From Lonicera japonica (taxonomy: Eukaryota; Streptophyta; Magnoliopsida; Dipsacales; Caprifoliaceae), in contig CM038468.1 of NCBI GenBank assembly GCA_021464415.1, forward strand, positions 31,608,969-31,672,968: a DNA stretch of 64,000 nt. The letters run 5' to 3'. Positions 42,870-52,796 of the stretch are shown here, piece by piece (position 1 is the stretch's first letter; each line of letters begins with the position of its first letter). The position numbers and the translations under genes are program-made. The notes under the pieces are model-generated. The model ran no database searches, was not told the DNA's origin, and saw only the letters and a list, made by a program, of their open reading frames with translations.

Positions 42870-43895
42870 TAGGGGTGTGCATAAATCGAACCGGACCGGA
42901 CGAATCGACCGAACCGGACCGAAAAATGGGATTTTTTTCTGTTTTTATATGTCTAACGGTCCGGTCCGGTCTAATTATTAAAAGACCGAAATAATTCGGT
43001 CCGGTCTTCGGTCCTATGAGTTGAAATATCAATAAAACCGGACCGGGCCGACTTTTTATATAAATTTCTTTTTTTTTAAATATATATTTATGTACAAGAG
43101 AAGGAGTAAAAAGTCTTGCTTTTCTTTTTCCCAAAAGCCTACCGCCCAGTCACATCTGTCCCCCACCCACCCTGAGGCACATGATTTCCAACCCACCCAC
43201 ACTCACGTGATTTCCCATATATTTCTTTCCTTTCTTTTTCTCTCTTTTTTTTTATTCTCATTATCTCAAACTCTCACATGCTCCTAGACTCTAATATCTT
43301 CCTCTCTTTTCCCACTGATCTCTCTCTCTCTCTCTTACATTTTTCTCTTCCATTAACCCTTCATCCATTCTATGTCTCTGCATGTGTGTACATGTTTAGA
43401 TAATTAGAAATCAAAGAAATTCAAGATCGAAGACATTAGAAATCGAAAATAATATACATGTGTATATATACAAGTTCGAAGAAATCGAAGATACTATACA
43501 TGTGTATATACAAGATCAAAGAAATCGAAGTGGTGTGTTAGTTCTCTTTCTTTCTTTTTTTATCTGTATGCGTGTATATATACACGTTTAGGCAATTAGA
43601 TCTAGGAAATATTTTGTATAAATATACAATTTTTTCTTGATTCTATATGCATATTATGAATATGTTTGTGTATGATTTGTTGGTCGTAAAATGAAGTATG
43701 GATCTGTTTGATTTTTCTCCCAATGTTCAGACCGATTGGACCGATTAAAACCGGACCATTCAAATTGGTCCGGTCTAGTTCGGTTTTGAAGGGTACTTCG
43801 GTCCAGTCCGGTCCAAAAAATTCTAGGACCTAAGTAGTCGGTCCGGTCCAAAAATATGATGAACGGTCCGGTTAACCGGACCGTGAACACCCCTG
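42870..43895. mobile_element. non-autonomous hAT element, 1,026 bp
   Basis: Short imperfect terminal inverted repeats (TAGGGGTGTGCA left; CAGGGGTGTTCA right in reverse complement) and a perfect 8-bp target duplication diagnose the hAT superfamily. Both ends carry many CCGGACCG / CGGTCCGG copies in about 170 bp each, presumably transposase-binding sites. The interior has CT-rich and TATATA stretches but no transposase; frames within it are by-products of the repeats. Confidence 0.88.
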
Positions 43896-43903
43896 ATCTT
43901 ATG
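43896..43903. repeat. 8-bp target duplication ATCTTATG (right)
   Basis: Exact copy of 42,862-42,869. Confidence 0.92.
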
Positions 43904-43916
43904 TGCGAGCGCGCGC

Positions 43917-43934
43917 GGGGGGGGGGGGGGGGGG
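43917..43934. repeat. G18 homopolymer after a GC repeat
   Basis: GCGCGCGC passes into eighteen G residues next to the hAT element. Confidence 0.85.
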
Positions 43935-44269
43935 CGTTAACATACATAATTAACATAAATAATAATATGTTGGTTGATTTAGTCAACTCTCCAAAATCAA
44001 TAATGATCCATTAGTTTAAATACTTTGTATACCATATTTATTTTATGTACTAACCTATATAATGCTCATTCACTGTAAGAATTTAGACATCCAATTCAAT
44101 ATAATCATTCTCTTTCTTTCTGCATTCTTAACAACACCTACAATTCTGTACTTTTCTAATTTAATTGCACTAAATGTACAACGAATCATTTTCCAGGGTA
44201 CAAATTGTTTTAGCCTACTTTTTTTGTCATCTTCTCTAGGGAATTTATATATAAACCACTTCCCCTGAT
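43935..44269. other. no gene seen
   Basis: AT-rich spacer without recognisable structure. Confidence 0.4.
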
Positions 44270-44940
44270 TTTTTTCATTAAGTCTTTTTCGAAGTAAAAC
44301 AATTCAATTCTACCATTCAAATGAACCGTATTTCATCCTTATTTCCCAATTGATTCCTTTTAAGATGTGCCTGGTTTTGGTTTACAACCAAAAGAACTTA
44401 CTTCCTTGGAAATTCATTGGTGAAAATTTATGCAATCAAACAACACAAATGGTGAAAATTAAGGATTCTTGGTCAATTTTAAATGGAATACAAGTGTAAT
44501 CAAGCGCACCCTTAATTCCTTAAGCATCATGGAACAAATTTTACATGGCCTCGGCTGTAAAGCACCTCTTAATCTGAATGATTATAATGTGTCAATATGC
44601 TCTCAACTGTCAGTAATCCACACTCGCAGATTTGAGCCTACTAGTGGCCCAAAGGAATTTGCACTTGCGAGAGATCAAACATAGAATTTTCGGCTAAATA
44701 GATCATCCTCCACAGGAACTAGTGGTGAGTAGAATCTGTAACGAATTTGTAATTTTCCTGTTTCAAATTAAGTACTCTCTGTCTAGCTCTCAAAATTGGT
44801 AACTACTTTATATTAGTATGCAACAATTAAACTTCAAATATGCAATTCATGTTTTTAGTACAGCATGGTTGAATCACTACACACTTGTTTTGGAGACGTG
44901 AGAAAACTGCAAGGAGGACAGGTAAGAAGTGAAAAGAAGA
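44270..44940 (+). pseudogene. plus-strand fragment of the family (intron repeat, possible exon end)
   Basis: 44,300-44,520 is the reverse complement of the intronic block seen at 15-17.7 kb (GCCTGGTTTTGGTTTACA, TTCCTTGGAAATTC). A possible exon end ACAG|GTAAGA lies at 44,920. No reading frame of length. Confidence 0.35.
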
Positions 44941-46328
44941 AGGGAAAATTATTTATAGGTTCACCACCAAGTGTTTGGTTAGTTTGTAACTTAATCCCCT
45001 ATTCACACCTATTGCATATTTAATCGTTTTATTAATTTTATTTATAGATCCTAGTTCGATTCTTCTAGGATTCTCGAAGAATCTTTAAAAATCAACTAGG
45101 ATTAGTAGTAAACTTCAAACCAAATCTAAAATTCGTAAATTAACATGAAACGGTAAATAAAAATATTGTAGTTCAATTGAAGTTAGAGACAATGATATTA
45201 AAGAGTTAATACTTCGGATATGTTGAATTTTTTTTACCTATTTATCTTCGCTTCAACGTACAACTTTTTACCTAATTAACAAATGTATTGCATCCACAAT
45301 ATAGCATCGTGTGTATACAATTTTTGGTATATTGTAATATATTTCATATTTATCACTTTATTACCTAGCTATTGCCCTGTATTCTAATTTTTTTTCCGTA
45401 CTTTTTGAATCACTATGCACCATGATCATGGTGCACCCAAATCTCACATCCGTATTAGTGCTTCATAACTTGGTTTCTAAGTCTCCATTATATAGTCGCT
45501 TGGGTTGAGGGCAACTGGGGAAAGTCACAAAATGGTCAAATGTGAGTCTTATGAATGTTAGAATAAGGGGACTAAAGTTCAAATAGTGTAAACTTTGGGG
45601 GCCTAAGTTCCAATTTTAAATAAACTTTGGTGGCAAATTTTTTAAGTATAAAACAAAGTTGGGGGATCAAGTAGAGTTTATTATACTAAAGAAAGGGCAC
45701 ATAACCACACGGAATTTTGCTTGATAATGATTAATGAATAATGTTTCTGCAAAAGGATTTCCTGCCTTGACTTTTTTTCACAATTAACTTAAAATGAATT
45801 ATTGTTACCGTTGTTCTATTGATTAACAGCTAGTTTGGTTGTTCATTAATTTGTGAATTAAGCAATTTATGAATTTTACATTTATTTTTATTTTGATTTC
45901 TAAAATAGACAATAGTAAATATGATATCACAATTTGAAATTGATTTATGCAAATTTAAATTAAGCCATTTCGAGTAAAACTGAAAATTGCTTGATTAAAA
46001 CTATGGAATTCACTATAGCTCTATATTTCACGGCGATCTAGTAGCTACACTTTATGTTGATAGCTCTGATGGAATTTGAAAGTTTAAATAACATAGTAGG
46101 ATTTGATGGAGTGGCCACTAGCAATACTTTCTAAAAATTTAATGGTTCGATTATAACTAAATGAAGTTCAGTGGCTATTGGTAAAATTTGCCAATAGTTC
46201 AGTGGCTATTAATGGTATTTACTCTAGAATTTAGAACATAATTTAAATAACACAATAGAATATATGACAATCACTTATAAACGTGCAGTTCTACAATTAT
46301 TTAATTGAAAATGAACCAACTAATACTA
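44941..46328. other. no gene seen; one perfect 20-bp palindrome
   Basis: AT-rich. At 45,416-45,435 TGCACCATGA is followed directly by its reverse complement. The rest holds no recognisable feature. Confidence 0.4.
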
Positions 46329-46342
46329 AAATTAGACAATTA
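46329..46342. repeat. 14-bp SINE target duplication (left)
   Basis: AAATTAGACAATTA, repeated at 46,514-46,527. Confidence 0.9.
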
Positions 46343-46513
46343 GGGAGTGTGTGTTAGTCTAGTGGCAAAGACATCCACGGATTCAGGGGGATACAGGAGA
46401 TCCTGAATTTGCGTCTCACTCGAGTGGGTAAGATTTCCTTCTAATTTGAAATAAAAGGAAAAGAGTTAGACCTTCTTAACTTTTTTTTTTTAAAAAGAAA
46501 AGAAAAGAAAAAG
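46343..46513 (+). mobile_element. tRNA-derived SINE, 171 bp
   Basis: Starts GGGAGTGTGTGTTAGTCTAG with an A-box-like TAGTCTAGTGGCAAAG; a weak B-box-like stretch lies about 40 bp on. The 3' end is A/T-rich (AAAAGAAAAGAAAAAG). Exact 14-bp flanking duplications show insertion by target-primed reverse transcription. Confidence 0.82.
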
Positions 46514-46527
46514 AAATTAGACAATTA
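46514..46527. repeat. 14-bp SINE target duplication (right)
   Basis: Exact copy of 46,329-46,342. Confidence 0.9.
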
Positions 46528-47640
46528 TATTAAGCAACCAACGGGCCTAAATAAACTTCTACTTATTTTAAGCTTCCATCTACTTTTATTAATATGCTTT
46601 ATTTTTTTTGTTATAGAGGACTAAACTACTCTATACTTATTTTCACTATTCAATTTAATTTTGTCGATCCCTTATATAAAAATTATTAAAAAAAAATAAA
46701 CTGGAGTTTATAGTAAGCTAGAAAAATATATGATGTTTTTTCCTCTTCATTTTTGTCATTTATAGAGATTTTTCGGATTATCAAATAAACCATTAATAAA
46801 ATTCAAACAAAGATAAATTAAGAATTTCCTTTTTTAAAAGAAAGAAAATTTAAAGCAAATCTTATCTTTATATGATAATCAAGAATTTTCTTTTTGAGAA
46901 ACATAAATATGAGGAAAGAAAAAAGAAGGTGAAGAGATCAAGCCAAAAGGTCTCAATATTTATACCGTTAAAATACTATTTTCTGATATCAACAAAATTA
47001 TTAATTAATTTCTATCAGAATTAATTTCCCGATGCTTTAGAATTATTTCATAATAGTATCATATATATTAAAATAGAATTAAAATGAGTGCATGAATTAC
47101 AAAATCATTTATGTCTTAAAAATTATTATAATTATACCAATTTAATGAAACAAAATATATTGTAATGTAATATTGTAATAGCACTAACTACTAAATATAC
47201 AATAGTATTGGAATATTATTCAAATTCTACGGTGATGGAAATTCATATTTTATTGTAATGTGATAATTTAGTTTCAAATCTCAACAAATTAAGAACCAAA
47301 CAAATGTGAGAATGAATTAGATTAGGAATCAAATACCTTTCTCTCGTTATAAAAAGGAATAATTTGTGTGCGTTACCACACTTGTACGTCTTTGTGTTCA
47401 TCAAGTTCAAACTTGGAATAATAAATAGTACTAATTATTAACGGCAGTAAGTCCTCGATCTTGACTTATTATTCTAGTACTGGCTCTTAATTTGACCTGA
47501 CTTGGGATTGTTGGTTTGAATTTGTGGGTGTGAACTGTGAAGTAATTTATGTTTCCTTAATATTTGGGTTTTGATTGATTAGTGTTCTATTTTTTTTCCT
47601 TTTCATAAAGTTTGTTCGTAGATTAATTGTGGAACAATGT
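46528..47640. other. no gene seen; start of the second family locus near 47.5 kb
   Basis: AT-rich. From about 47,560 (TTTATGTTTCCTTAATATTTGGG) it resembles 23,210-23,290, marking the left edge of the plus-strand family copy that continues after the TR-GAG insertion. Confidence 0.4.
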
Positions 47641-47654
47641 TGAAAAACATACAA

Positions 47655-47696
47655 GGATTAGTCTAGTTGGTAAGGAGGGTGCTTCCCTCTCCTTGT
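47655..47696 (+). mobile_element. tRNA-like SINE head, left part
   Basis: GATTAGTCTAGTTGGTAAGG is A-box-like and resembles the head of the SINE at 46,343. It is cut by the TR-GAG element; the rest continues at 50,559. Confidence 0.45.
47692..47696. repeat. target duplication CTTGT (left)
   Basis: Repeated at 50,559-50,563. Confidence 0.93.
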
Positions 47697-48369
47697 TGTT
47701 GTGATTATTAACAATAAATCACGCCACAGATCATAATTCAAATAGTGGATATTAATAACTAGAGATAATATAGATGAAAAAAAAAACAAAAAAAACAAGA
47801 AGATAGATAATGGAACACACAATATTCGACAAACGAAGATTTCACTAATTCTTTGAAAACGATTACAAAATCTATCACAAGAATTATTGCACTCAAAGCT
47901 CTCACAGAAGAAGAAAATCAACAGCCCTTTAACCTCTCTCTCACAACAAGATGAACTCTCCCACAAATCCCACAGAAAGAAGAATATATCTCATATGCCT
48001 TAATCTATTGAATGATTCTATCTATATATAACAATATAATAGAGCCCATCCAATCTAGAATAAGGTAATAACAATCCTACGTAAGTATGGAAACTATTAA
48101 CAAGGTAATAGAGACCAAAATAAACAAGGAAACCAAGTTTGATAAGGAAACCTATTTTTCCGTCCAGGTGTAAAACGGATTTTGCACCTTTTCCGCGTAG
48201 GTGCAAAAGTGCTTTTGCACCATTCCAGAATGCAATTTTCTGGGTGCAAAAGTGCTTTTGCACCTTACCAGAACTGCAAATCCTCTTTTGCACCTTTCAA
48301 GCGGACAATATGATTTCCCATAAAACTCATCTTTTTCTTGGGTTTGGAACCGATCAAAAAAACACAACA
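47697..48369 (-). repeat. 3' LTR of the TR-GAG element
   Basis: 673 bp, bounded by TGTTGTG and CACAACA. It has about 31 extra bases near 48,265-48,295 and a longer A-run compared with the other LTR. Confidence 0.92.
48200..48264. repeat. twin palindromes in the 3' LTR
   Basis: GGTGCAAAAG, TG, CTTTTGCACC occurs at 48,200-48,221 and again at 48,243-48,264. Perfect 10-bp arms with a 2-bp loop; the same motif pair is in the 5' LTR. Confidence 0.9.
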
Positions 48370-48523
48370 ATCACCACCTTTTGCGAAGGTAACAAAACCA
48401 ACCGCTATCTTCTTCTTCTTTGCCTTGATGACACATGAAATCTTCTTTTGTCTCACCCTTTACAAGGGCCACTCAACCATCTATGTCAATGATTGAGCCA
48501 CATCCGATTATCTATGTTGATGA

Positions 48524-49909
48524 TCAGACCATGTCCGTATTGGACACCATCCCTGGCACGTAACTTTGAGTTGTCAACGGTCTAGAGCCACCACCTAAGC
48601 CATAACTCATCCTAGTTGCGTTTGCACCACCGGAACATATGCTTCTTGGTTCCCTAACACCATTATGTACAACTCTTTCATGTAATCTATACAAGCCCCC
48701 GCAATGACTTGCCTTTAAGACTACATCGTCGCCATGATACACGCTCATTACTCCACCTCGAGTAGAGTACCACATCCCAAGTGATTCTAACCTAGAGAGG
48801 CTGATTAGATTCCACTTTATCTCCGGCACATGTCTAACATTTATGATTGTTTGAACTGAGCCATCAAACAATTCCAGGCGGACTTCACCAACTCCACGAA
48901 CTAGCAATCTGGAGCCATCCCCCATGTAGACAAACCCGCTACAATCTTCATATGTGCTATACAATGAACGATTGTTGCAAACATGCATAGCGGCACCGCA
49001 ATCCAAGAACCATCCTCCCTGACCAGTAAGACTTGCAGGCATCAGTAGGACATCTGTAAGATCGGCTTCTTTGTCATAAGAAGTCATCGCAACGGTTGCG
49101 GCTCCATCAGGCTTAGTAGCCGGTTTTTCCCTGATGGCATCCTTCTTCTTTGGGCAGTCCCTAGCACAATGGCCCGGTTGACCACATTTAAAGCAATCTC
49201 CTTTAAAGATAGTCTTCCGTCCTTTGCTAGAACCTTTCTTTTCATTCGCTACAAACGCGCCTTCTTGAACGGTATTGATTCGATCCCTCTTTCTCATCAT
49301 CTCTTCCGCAGACAGAGCTTGACACACCTCCACGGTGGTGAAAGATGATCTACTCATAAAGTTCTGAATTAGCGTCTTGTACGAACCTGGTAGAGTCCAA
49401 ATTAGTTGCAAGGCTTTATCTTGATCTTTCAATTCTTCACCTACAGCTTCGAGTCTTGAGCATAATGAATCAAAAGCGGAAATATGATCCATAATCGGAG
49501 TATTCTCTTCCATCCTCATGTCGTGTATAAGACCTTTGATATAGATCTTATTCGTCATCATCTTAGCCATGAACAAATCTTGAAGAGACTCCCATAGCTG
49601 TTTTGCTGATGTAGCCTCCTTGATTGAAGCATGACCTTGAACCTTCGTCGTGAGATGGAGACAAATCTCTGACAAGCACTTCTTGTCCATCTTTTTCCAC
49701 TTTTCATCAATGACCTCAACCAGCTCCATATCATCCGAATCCTTCTTCTTTTGTTCCACCGTTGGTGGACCTTCTAGGGCATCATCCAAGTCTAGCACTA
49801 CGAGATAGTCTTTCATACTCATCTGCCATAGGCTGAAATCCATGATTCCATCGAACTTCTCCATCCTATAAGATTTATCCATTATAACACACACCTCCTT
49901 GAATACCAC
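48524..49909 (-). CDS. gag polyprotein of the TR-GAG element, 461 aa
   Basis: Uninterrupted from an ATG at 49,909, or more likely from the Met at residue 10 or 16 (YRMEKFDGIMDFSLWQ is the usual gag start region), to a stop at 48,524. Residues about 20-210 are the UBN2-type gag (LWESLQDLFMAKMMTN, LQLIWTLPGSYKTLI). A complete knuckle has C239, C242, H247 and C252. Residues 300-306 (WFLDCGA) keep the protease Asp303, with Cys where Ser is usual. About 400-435 resembles the pre-integrase region, then the frame ends. Product would form particles and bind RNA. Not broken, unlike every other gag in this window. Confidence 0.9.
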   Translation of the reverse strand: MVFKEVCVIMDKSYRMEKFDGIMDFSLWQMSMKDYLVVLDLDDALEGPPTVEQKKKDSDDMELVEVIDEKWKKMDKKCLSEICLHLTTKVQGHASIKEATSAKQLWESLQDLFMAKMMTNKIYIKGLIHDMRMEENTPIMDHISAFDSLCSRLEAVGEELKDQDKALQLIWTLPGSYKTLIQNFMSRSSFTTVEVCQALSAEEMMRKRDRINTVQEGAFVANEKKGSSKGRKTIFKGDCFKCGQPGHCARDCPKKKDAIREKPATKPDGAATVAMTSYDKEADLTDVLLMPASLTGQGGWFLDCGAAMHVCNNRSLYSTYEDCSGFVYMGDGSRLLVRGVGEVRLELFDGSVQTIINVRHVPEIKWNLISLSRLESLGMWYSTRGGVMSVYHGDDVVLKASHCGGLYRLHERVVHNGVREPRSICSGGANATRMSYGLGGGSRPLTTQSYVPGMVSNTDMV

Positions 49910-49923
49910 CTTCTGATACCACT
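49910..49923 (-). other. primer-binding site of the TR-GAG element
   Basis: Minus strand TGGTATCAGAAGG, two bases after the LTR end; matches initiator-Met primer sites except near the 3' side. Confidence 0.85.
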
Positions 49924-50558
49924 TGTTGTGATTATTAACAATAAATCACGCCACGGATCGTAATTCAAATAGTGGATATTAATAACTAGAGATAATATAG
50001 ATGAAAAAAAAAAACAAGAAGATAGATAATGGAACACACAATATTCGACAAACGAAGATTTCACTAATTCTTTGAAAACGATTACAAAATCTATCACAAG
50101 AATTATTGCACTCAAAGCTCTCACAGAAGAAGAAAATCAACAGCCCTTTAACCTCTCTCTCACAACAAGATGAACTCTCCCACAAATCCCACAGAAAGAA
50201 GAATATATCTCATATGCCTTAATCTATTGAATGATTCTATCTATATATAACAATACAATAGAGCCCATCCAATCTAGAATAAGGTAATAACAATCCTACG
50301 TAAGTATGGAAACTATTAACAAGGTAATAGAGACCAAAATAAACAAGGAAACCAAGTTTGATAAGGAAACCTATTTTTCCGTCCAGGTGCAAAACGGATT
50401 TTGCACCTTTTTCGCGTAGGTGCAAAAGTGCTTTTGCACCATTCCAGAATGCAATTTTCTGGGTGCAAAAGTGCTTTTGCACCTTTCAAGCGGACAATAT
50501 GATTTCCCATAAAACTCATCTTTTTCTTGGGTTTGGAACCGAGCAAAAAAACACAACA
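49924..50558 (-). repeat. 5' LTR of the TR-GAG element
   Basis: 635 bp. The twin palindromes are at 50,419-50,440 and 50,462-50,483, that is 75-140 bp from the LTR start, in the expected U3 region. Confidence 0.92.
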
Positions 50559-50765
50559 CTTGTCAACCAGGGTTTTGTCCTTGAATGGGAGCATTCACAC
50601 GGAGTTTAAACTCCTAAATGTACTTAAGCTGATGTGGGGGAGAGTACCTAATGATTGTCTATGGAGGGACTACTTAGGGTCAGCATAAGCTGGCCTGGAC
50701 AATCCTAGCTTTGGAACCCATGCTGGCCTAGAAATCCTAGCTTTGGAATTGGGTTCCCAACACAA
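50559..50765 (+). mobile_element. SINE, right part after the TR-GAG insertion
   Basis: Begins with CTTGT (duplication), then CAACCAGGGTTTTGTCCTTG, a B-box-like stretch at the right distance from the A box at 47,660 once the element is removed. A body of some 190 bp follows, with two copies of AATCCTAGCTTTGGAA. No flanking duplication recognised. Confidence 0.4.
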
Positions 50766-52460
50766 CCTTGATGTTTTGGACCTATTGTGAATTGCCCAGA
50801 TGGGTTTTATTTACCTTTTTCTATGTATTTTTTTCTCATTTAACTAGGGTTCATTCTTGACTGGGTCTACAAGATTAGTAGTGTTTATGAATGGATTTTG
50901 GAAGTTTACTTAAACTTTTCACTTCAGACAATACTTTCGATTTGGTTGATGATCACATAGGCCACTAGTGTATCCCAGTAGTAAATTTTATCCAACTGGC
51001 AATGGCAATTTTATCCACTAGCAATGGCATTGATAGAAAGAATTATCAACAAAATTAACTAGTCCAACAATTATTAATTCACAGCAGAGTATACATCTAG
51101 GGAAGGTGGTGGGGGATTTGATAGTTTTCTACTACTTATGCTAAGGAGCAGTGTGTTTTCTAGCTTTATTGTTTGATTGCTGGGTTACTTGTTTACCATT
51201 TTCTTGATGTTAGTTTGTTTTTGCTTTGAATATTGTTAGACTAACCCTTTTTATTATTAAGTGTTAACTCTTGATTGGATTAAGGTTTGTAAAAAATGCG
51301 CGCAGTTTGGTTTTTAAGCCTTTTCTGGTTTTAAAGGTTCGTTTGCAAATAAAAGTTAGAAAATAATTGAGTTATTTGATATTGTTTCTTAATAGAAATC
51401 AAGAACTTAGGGAGAGGTGATTTTTTCATTCGATTGATGTACTCAAACACCACAAGAAATGAAAGATATTTGGCTTATAGGGCATATTCAATGGAAAACA
51501 AGTGCAATCCAAACTCTCCTTTAATGTCTTGATTTTGGTTTCTTGATTGGTTCTACAACTTTTTATGCAAATTAATTTAGAACTTCTAAGTTCTTCTTTA
51601 ATACCCACAACAGAGTTTAAGATCTCTGTTCAGATCCTTTTGAAATCAAATCCCGGTTTGGCATATGAATTTTCCATCTTGCACACCAATCAGATCCTGA
51701 TCAAGAATTGATTTCCCTTTCCATTTTTCCAATTTTCAATTCTAAAAAAGGAATAGGCAAAAGTTCACAAATGAATGAAACAAATTGAGCTGTAAACTAT
51801 GTAGAACGCCCATCTTATTAAGCTACCTATGGGGTTCATCCTTACTGAAGTTCAAGAATTTCTCCTTTTCAATTCATTGAAATGTGTTTTGATTTGGGCA
51901 CCGTTGTACATATCGATACTGTCAATAAGCTGAAAGGTCCAGTCCCTCACTTGGACTACTCGGAGATGACAATGAAATGCCAAAGGTATGACTACTACTA
52001 GTTGTTTTTCATTTATTTATTTATTTATTTATAGATCTCTGGGTTTTGTTTGTTATAACTATAATGACTGGTGTGAATCGCATTTGTTGGAAAATGGCAG
52101 ATGTGTTCAAAAGAAAGGAATATGTGCCCACATAGGTCAAATTTGCCCAACTTACCCTACACTACCTTACCATTGTGGATGCTTTAAATTTTTCTGTTAA
52201 TAGAAATAATGCAGTCCGGAAGATTCGTCCAAATCTTCCAAATGCAGGGGAGAACATATAGGAGATTAACGAGAAATGGGTGGGGCATAAAACCAAAAAA
52301 ATCTTTTGTTGATTCTTTTGCATAAAAGAGGAAAGAAAAAGGAGAACTGTTTACAAAATGAATTTGACAGTAACAAAATTTCTCGACTACAACTATTTCT
52401 TCGGTTAAATTTATGTACTTTTATATGCTTGGCTCCTCACATTATATATTCTTCTTGCAG
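50766..52460 (+). pseudogene. second family locus, plus strand, 5' part
   Basis: Homologous to 23,530-24,430. A possible exon runs to CCAAAG|GTATGA at 51,987, reading KLKGPVPHLDYSEMTMKC before it. AAAATGGCAG near 52,092 parallels the start exon at 19,126. The acceptor ATTCTTCTTGCAG at 52,460 leads into the coiled-coil exon. ACTTGGCTCC-like TGCTTGGCTCC precedes it, as at other family acceptors. Confidence 0.4.
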
Positions 52461-52796
52461 CAACAGTTAGAGAAGCAAACATCAAAGCCTATAAACTCTG
52501 AAGGAGGAAAAGAAATGCGTGACTTCAAAGCCGAAGTGCGTGACCTCATACCAAAGTCAAGGAAGGCGAAGCCAACCTCAAAGCCCAAGTCCTTGACCTC
52601 AATGCCCAAGTCCTTGACCTTAAAACCAAAGTGCGTGACCTCAAACCCAAGGTCCATGACCTTGCCAACCATAATAAGCCAAAGTCTTTAACCGCAAATC
52701 CCAAGTCCCCGACCTTGAAATCAACCTCAAAGCCCAAGTCCTTGACCTTAAACCTGACCTCAAAGACCTCAGACACTTTCGCTTCAATGTTATAAG
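52461..52796 (+). pseudogene. coiled-coil exon built of 21-bp heptad repeats, two frameshifts
   Basis: Acceptor at 52,460, then QQLEKQTSKPINSEGGKEMR and DFKAEVRDL. A one-base loss near 52,548 shifts into a run of heptads: NLKAQVLDLNAQVLDL, KTKVRDL, KPKVHDL. Another loss near 52,675 shifts again into SQVPDLE, INLKAQVLDLKPDLKDLRHF. Leucine/valine at a and d positions make a strong coiled coil. A possible donor AAG|GTGTTG ends it at 52,796. The DNA is a 21-bp minisatellite (CCTCAAAGCCCAAGTCCTTGA and variants), open in several frames on both strands, so the other long frames here are shadows. It corresponds to the exon at 14,104-14,286 but is nearly twice as long. Confidence 0.6.

Larger units (their letters stand above)
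47697..50558 (-). mobile_element. gag-only LTR retrotransposon (TR-GAG type), 2,862 bp
   Basis: Minus-strand element with LTRs of 635 bp (5', right) and 673 bp (3', left), primer site, purine-rich tract and a perfect 5-bp target duplication. Between the LTRs lies a single long gag frame with the start of protease; integrase, reverse transcriptase and RNase H are absent. Ty1/copia-derived by gag type and primer site. By eye the LTRs differ by about six substitutions and two indels, so it is young. It must use enzymes of a relative. Such gag-bearing small elements are known in plants as TR-GAG. Confidence 0.9.

Noticed and set aside
43654..43986. 110-codon minus-strand frame with prolines, and an 89-codon one at 42,865-43,134
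   Set aside because: Both arise from the G tract and the repeated CCGGACCG ends of the hAT element.
46343..46420. Functional tRNA gene
   Set aside because: The A box is tRNA-like but there is no cloverleaf or proper B box, and the 14-bp duplications show a SINE.
47658..50185. 102-, 91- and 99-codon frames repeated in both ends
   Set aside because: They are LTR sequence of the gag-only element present twice.
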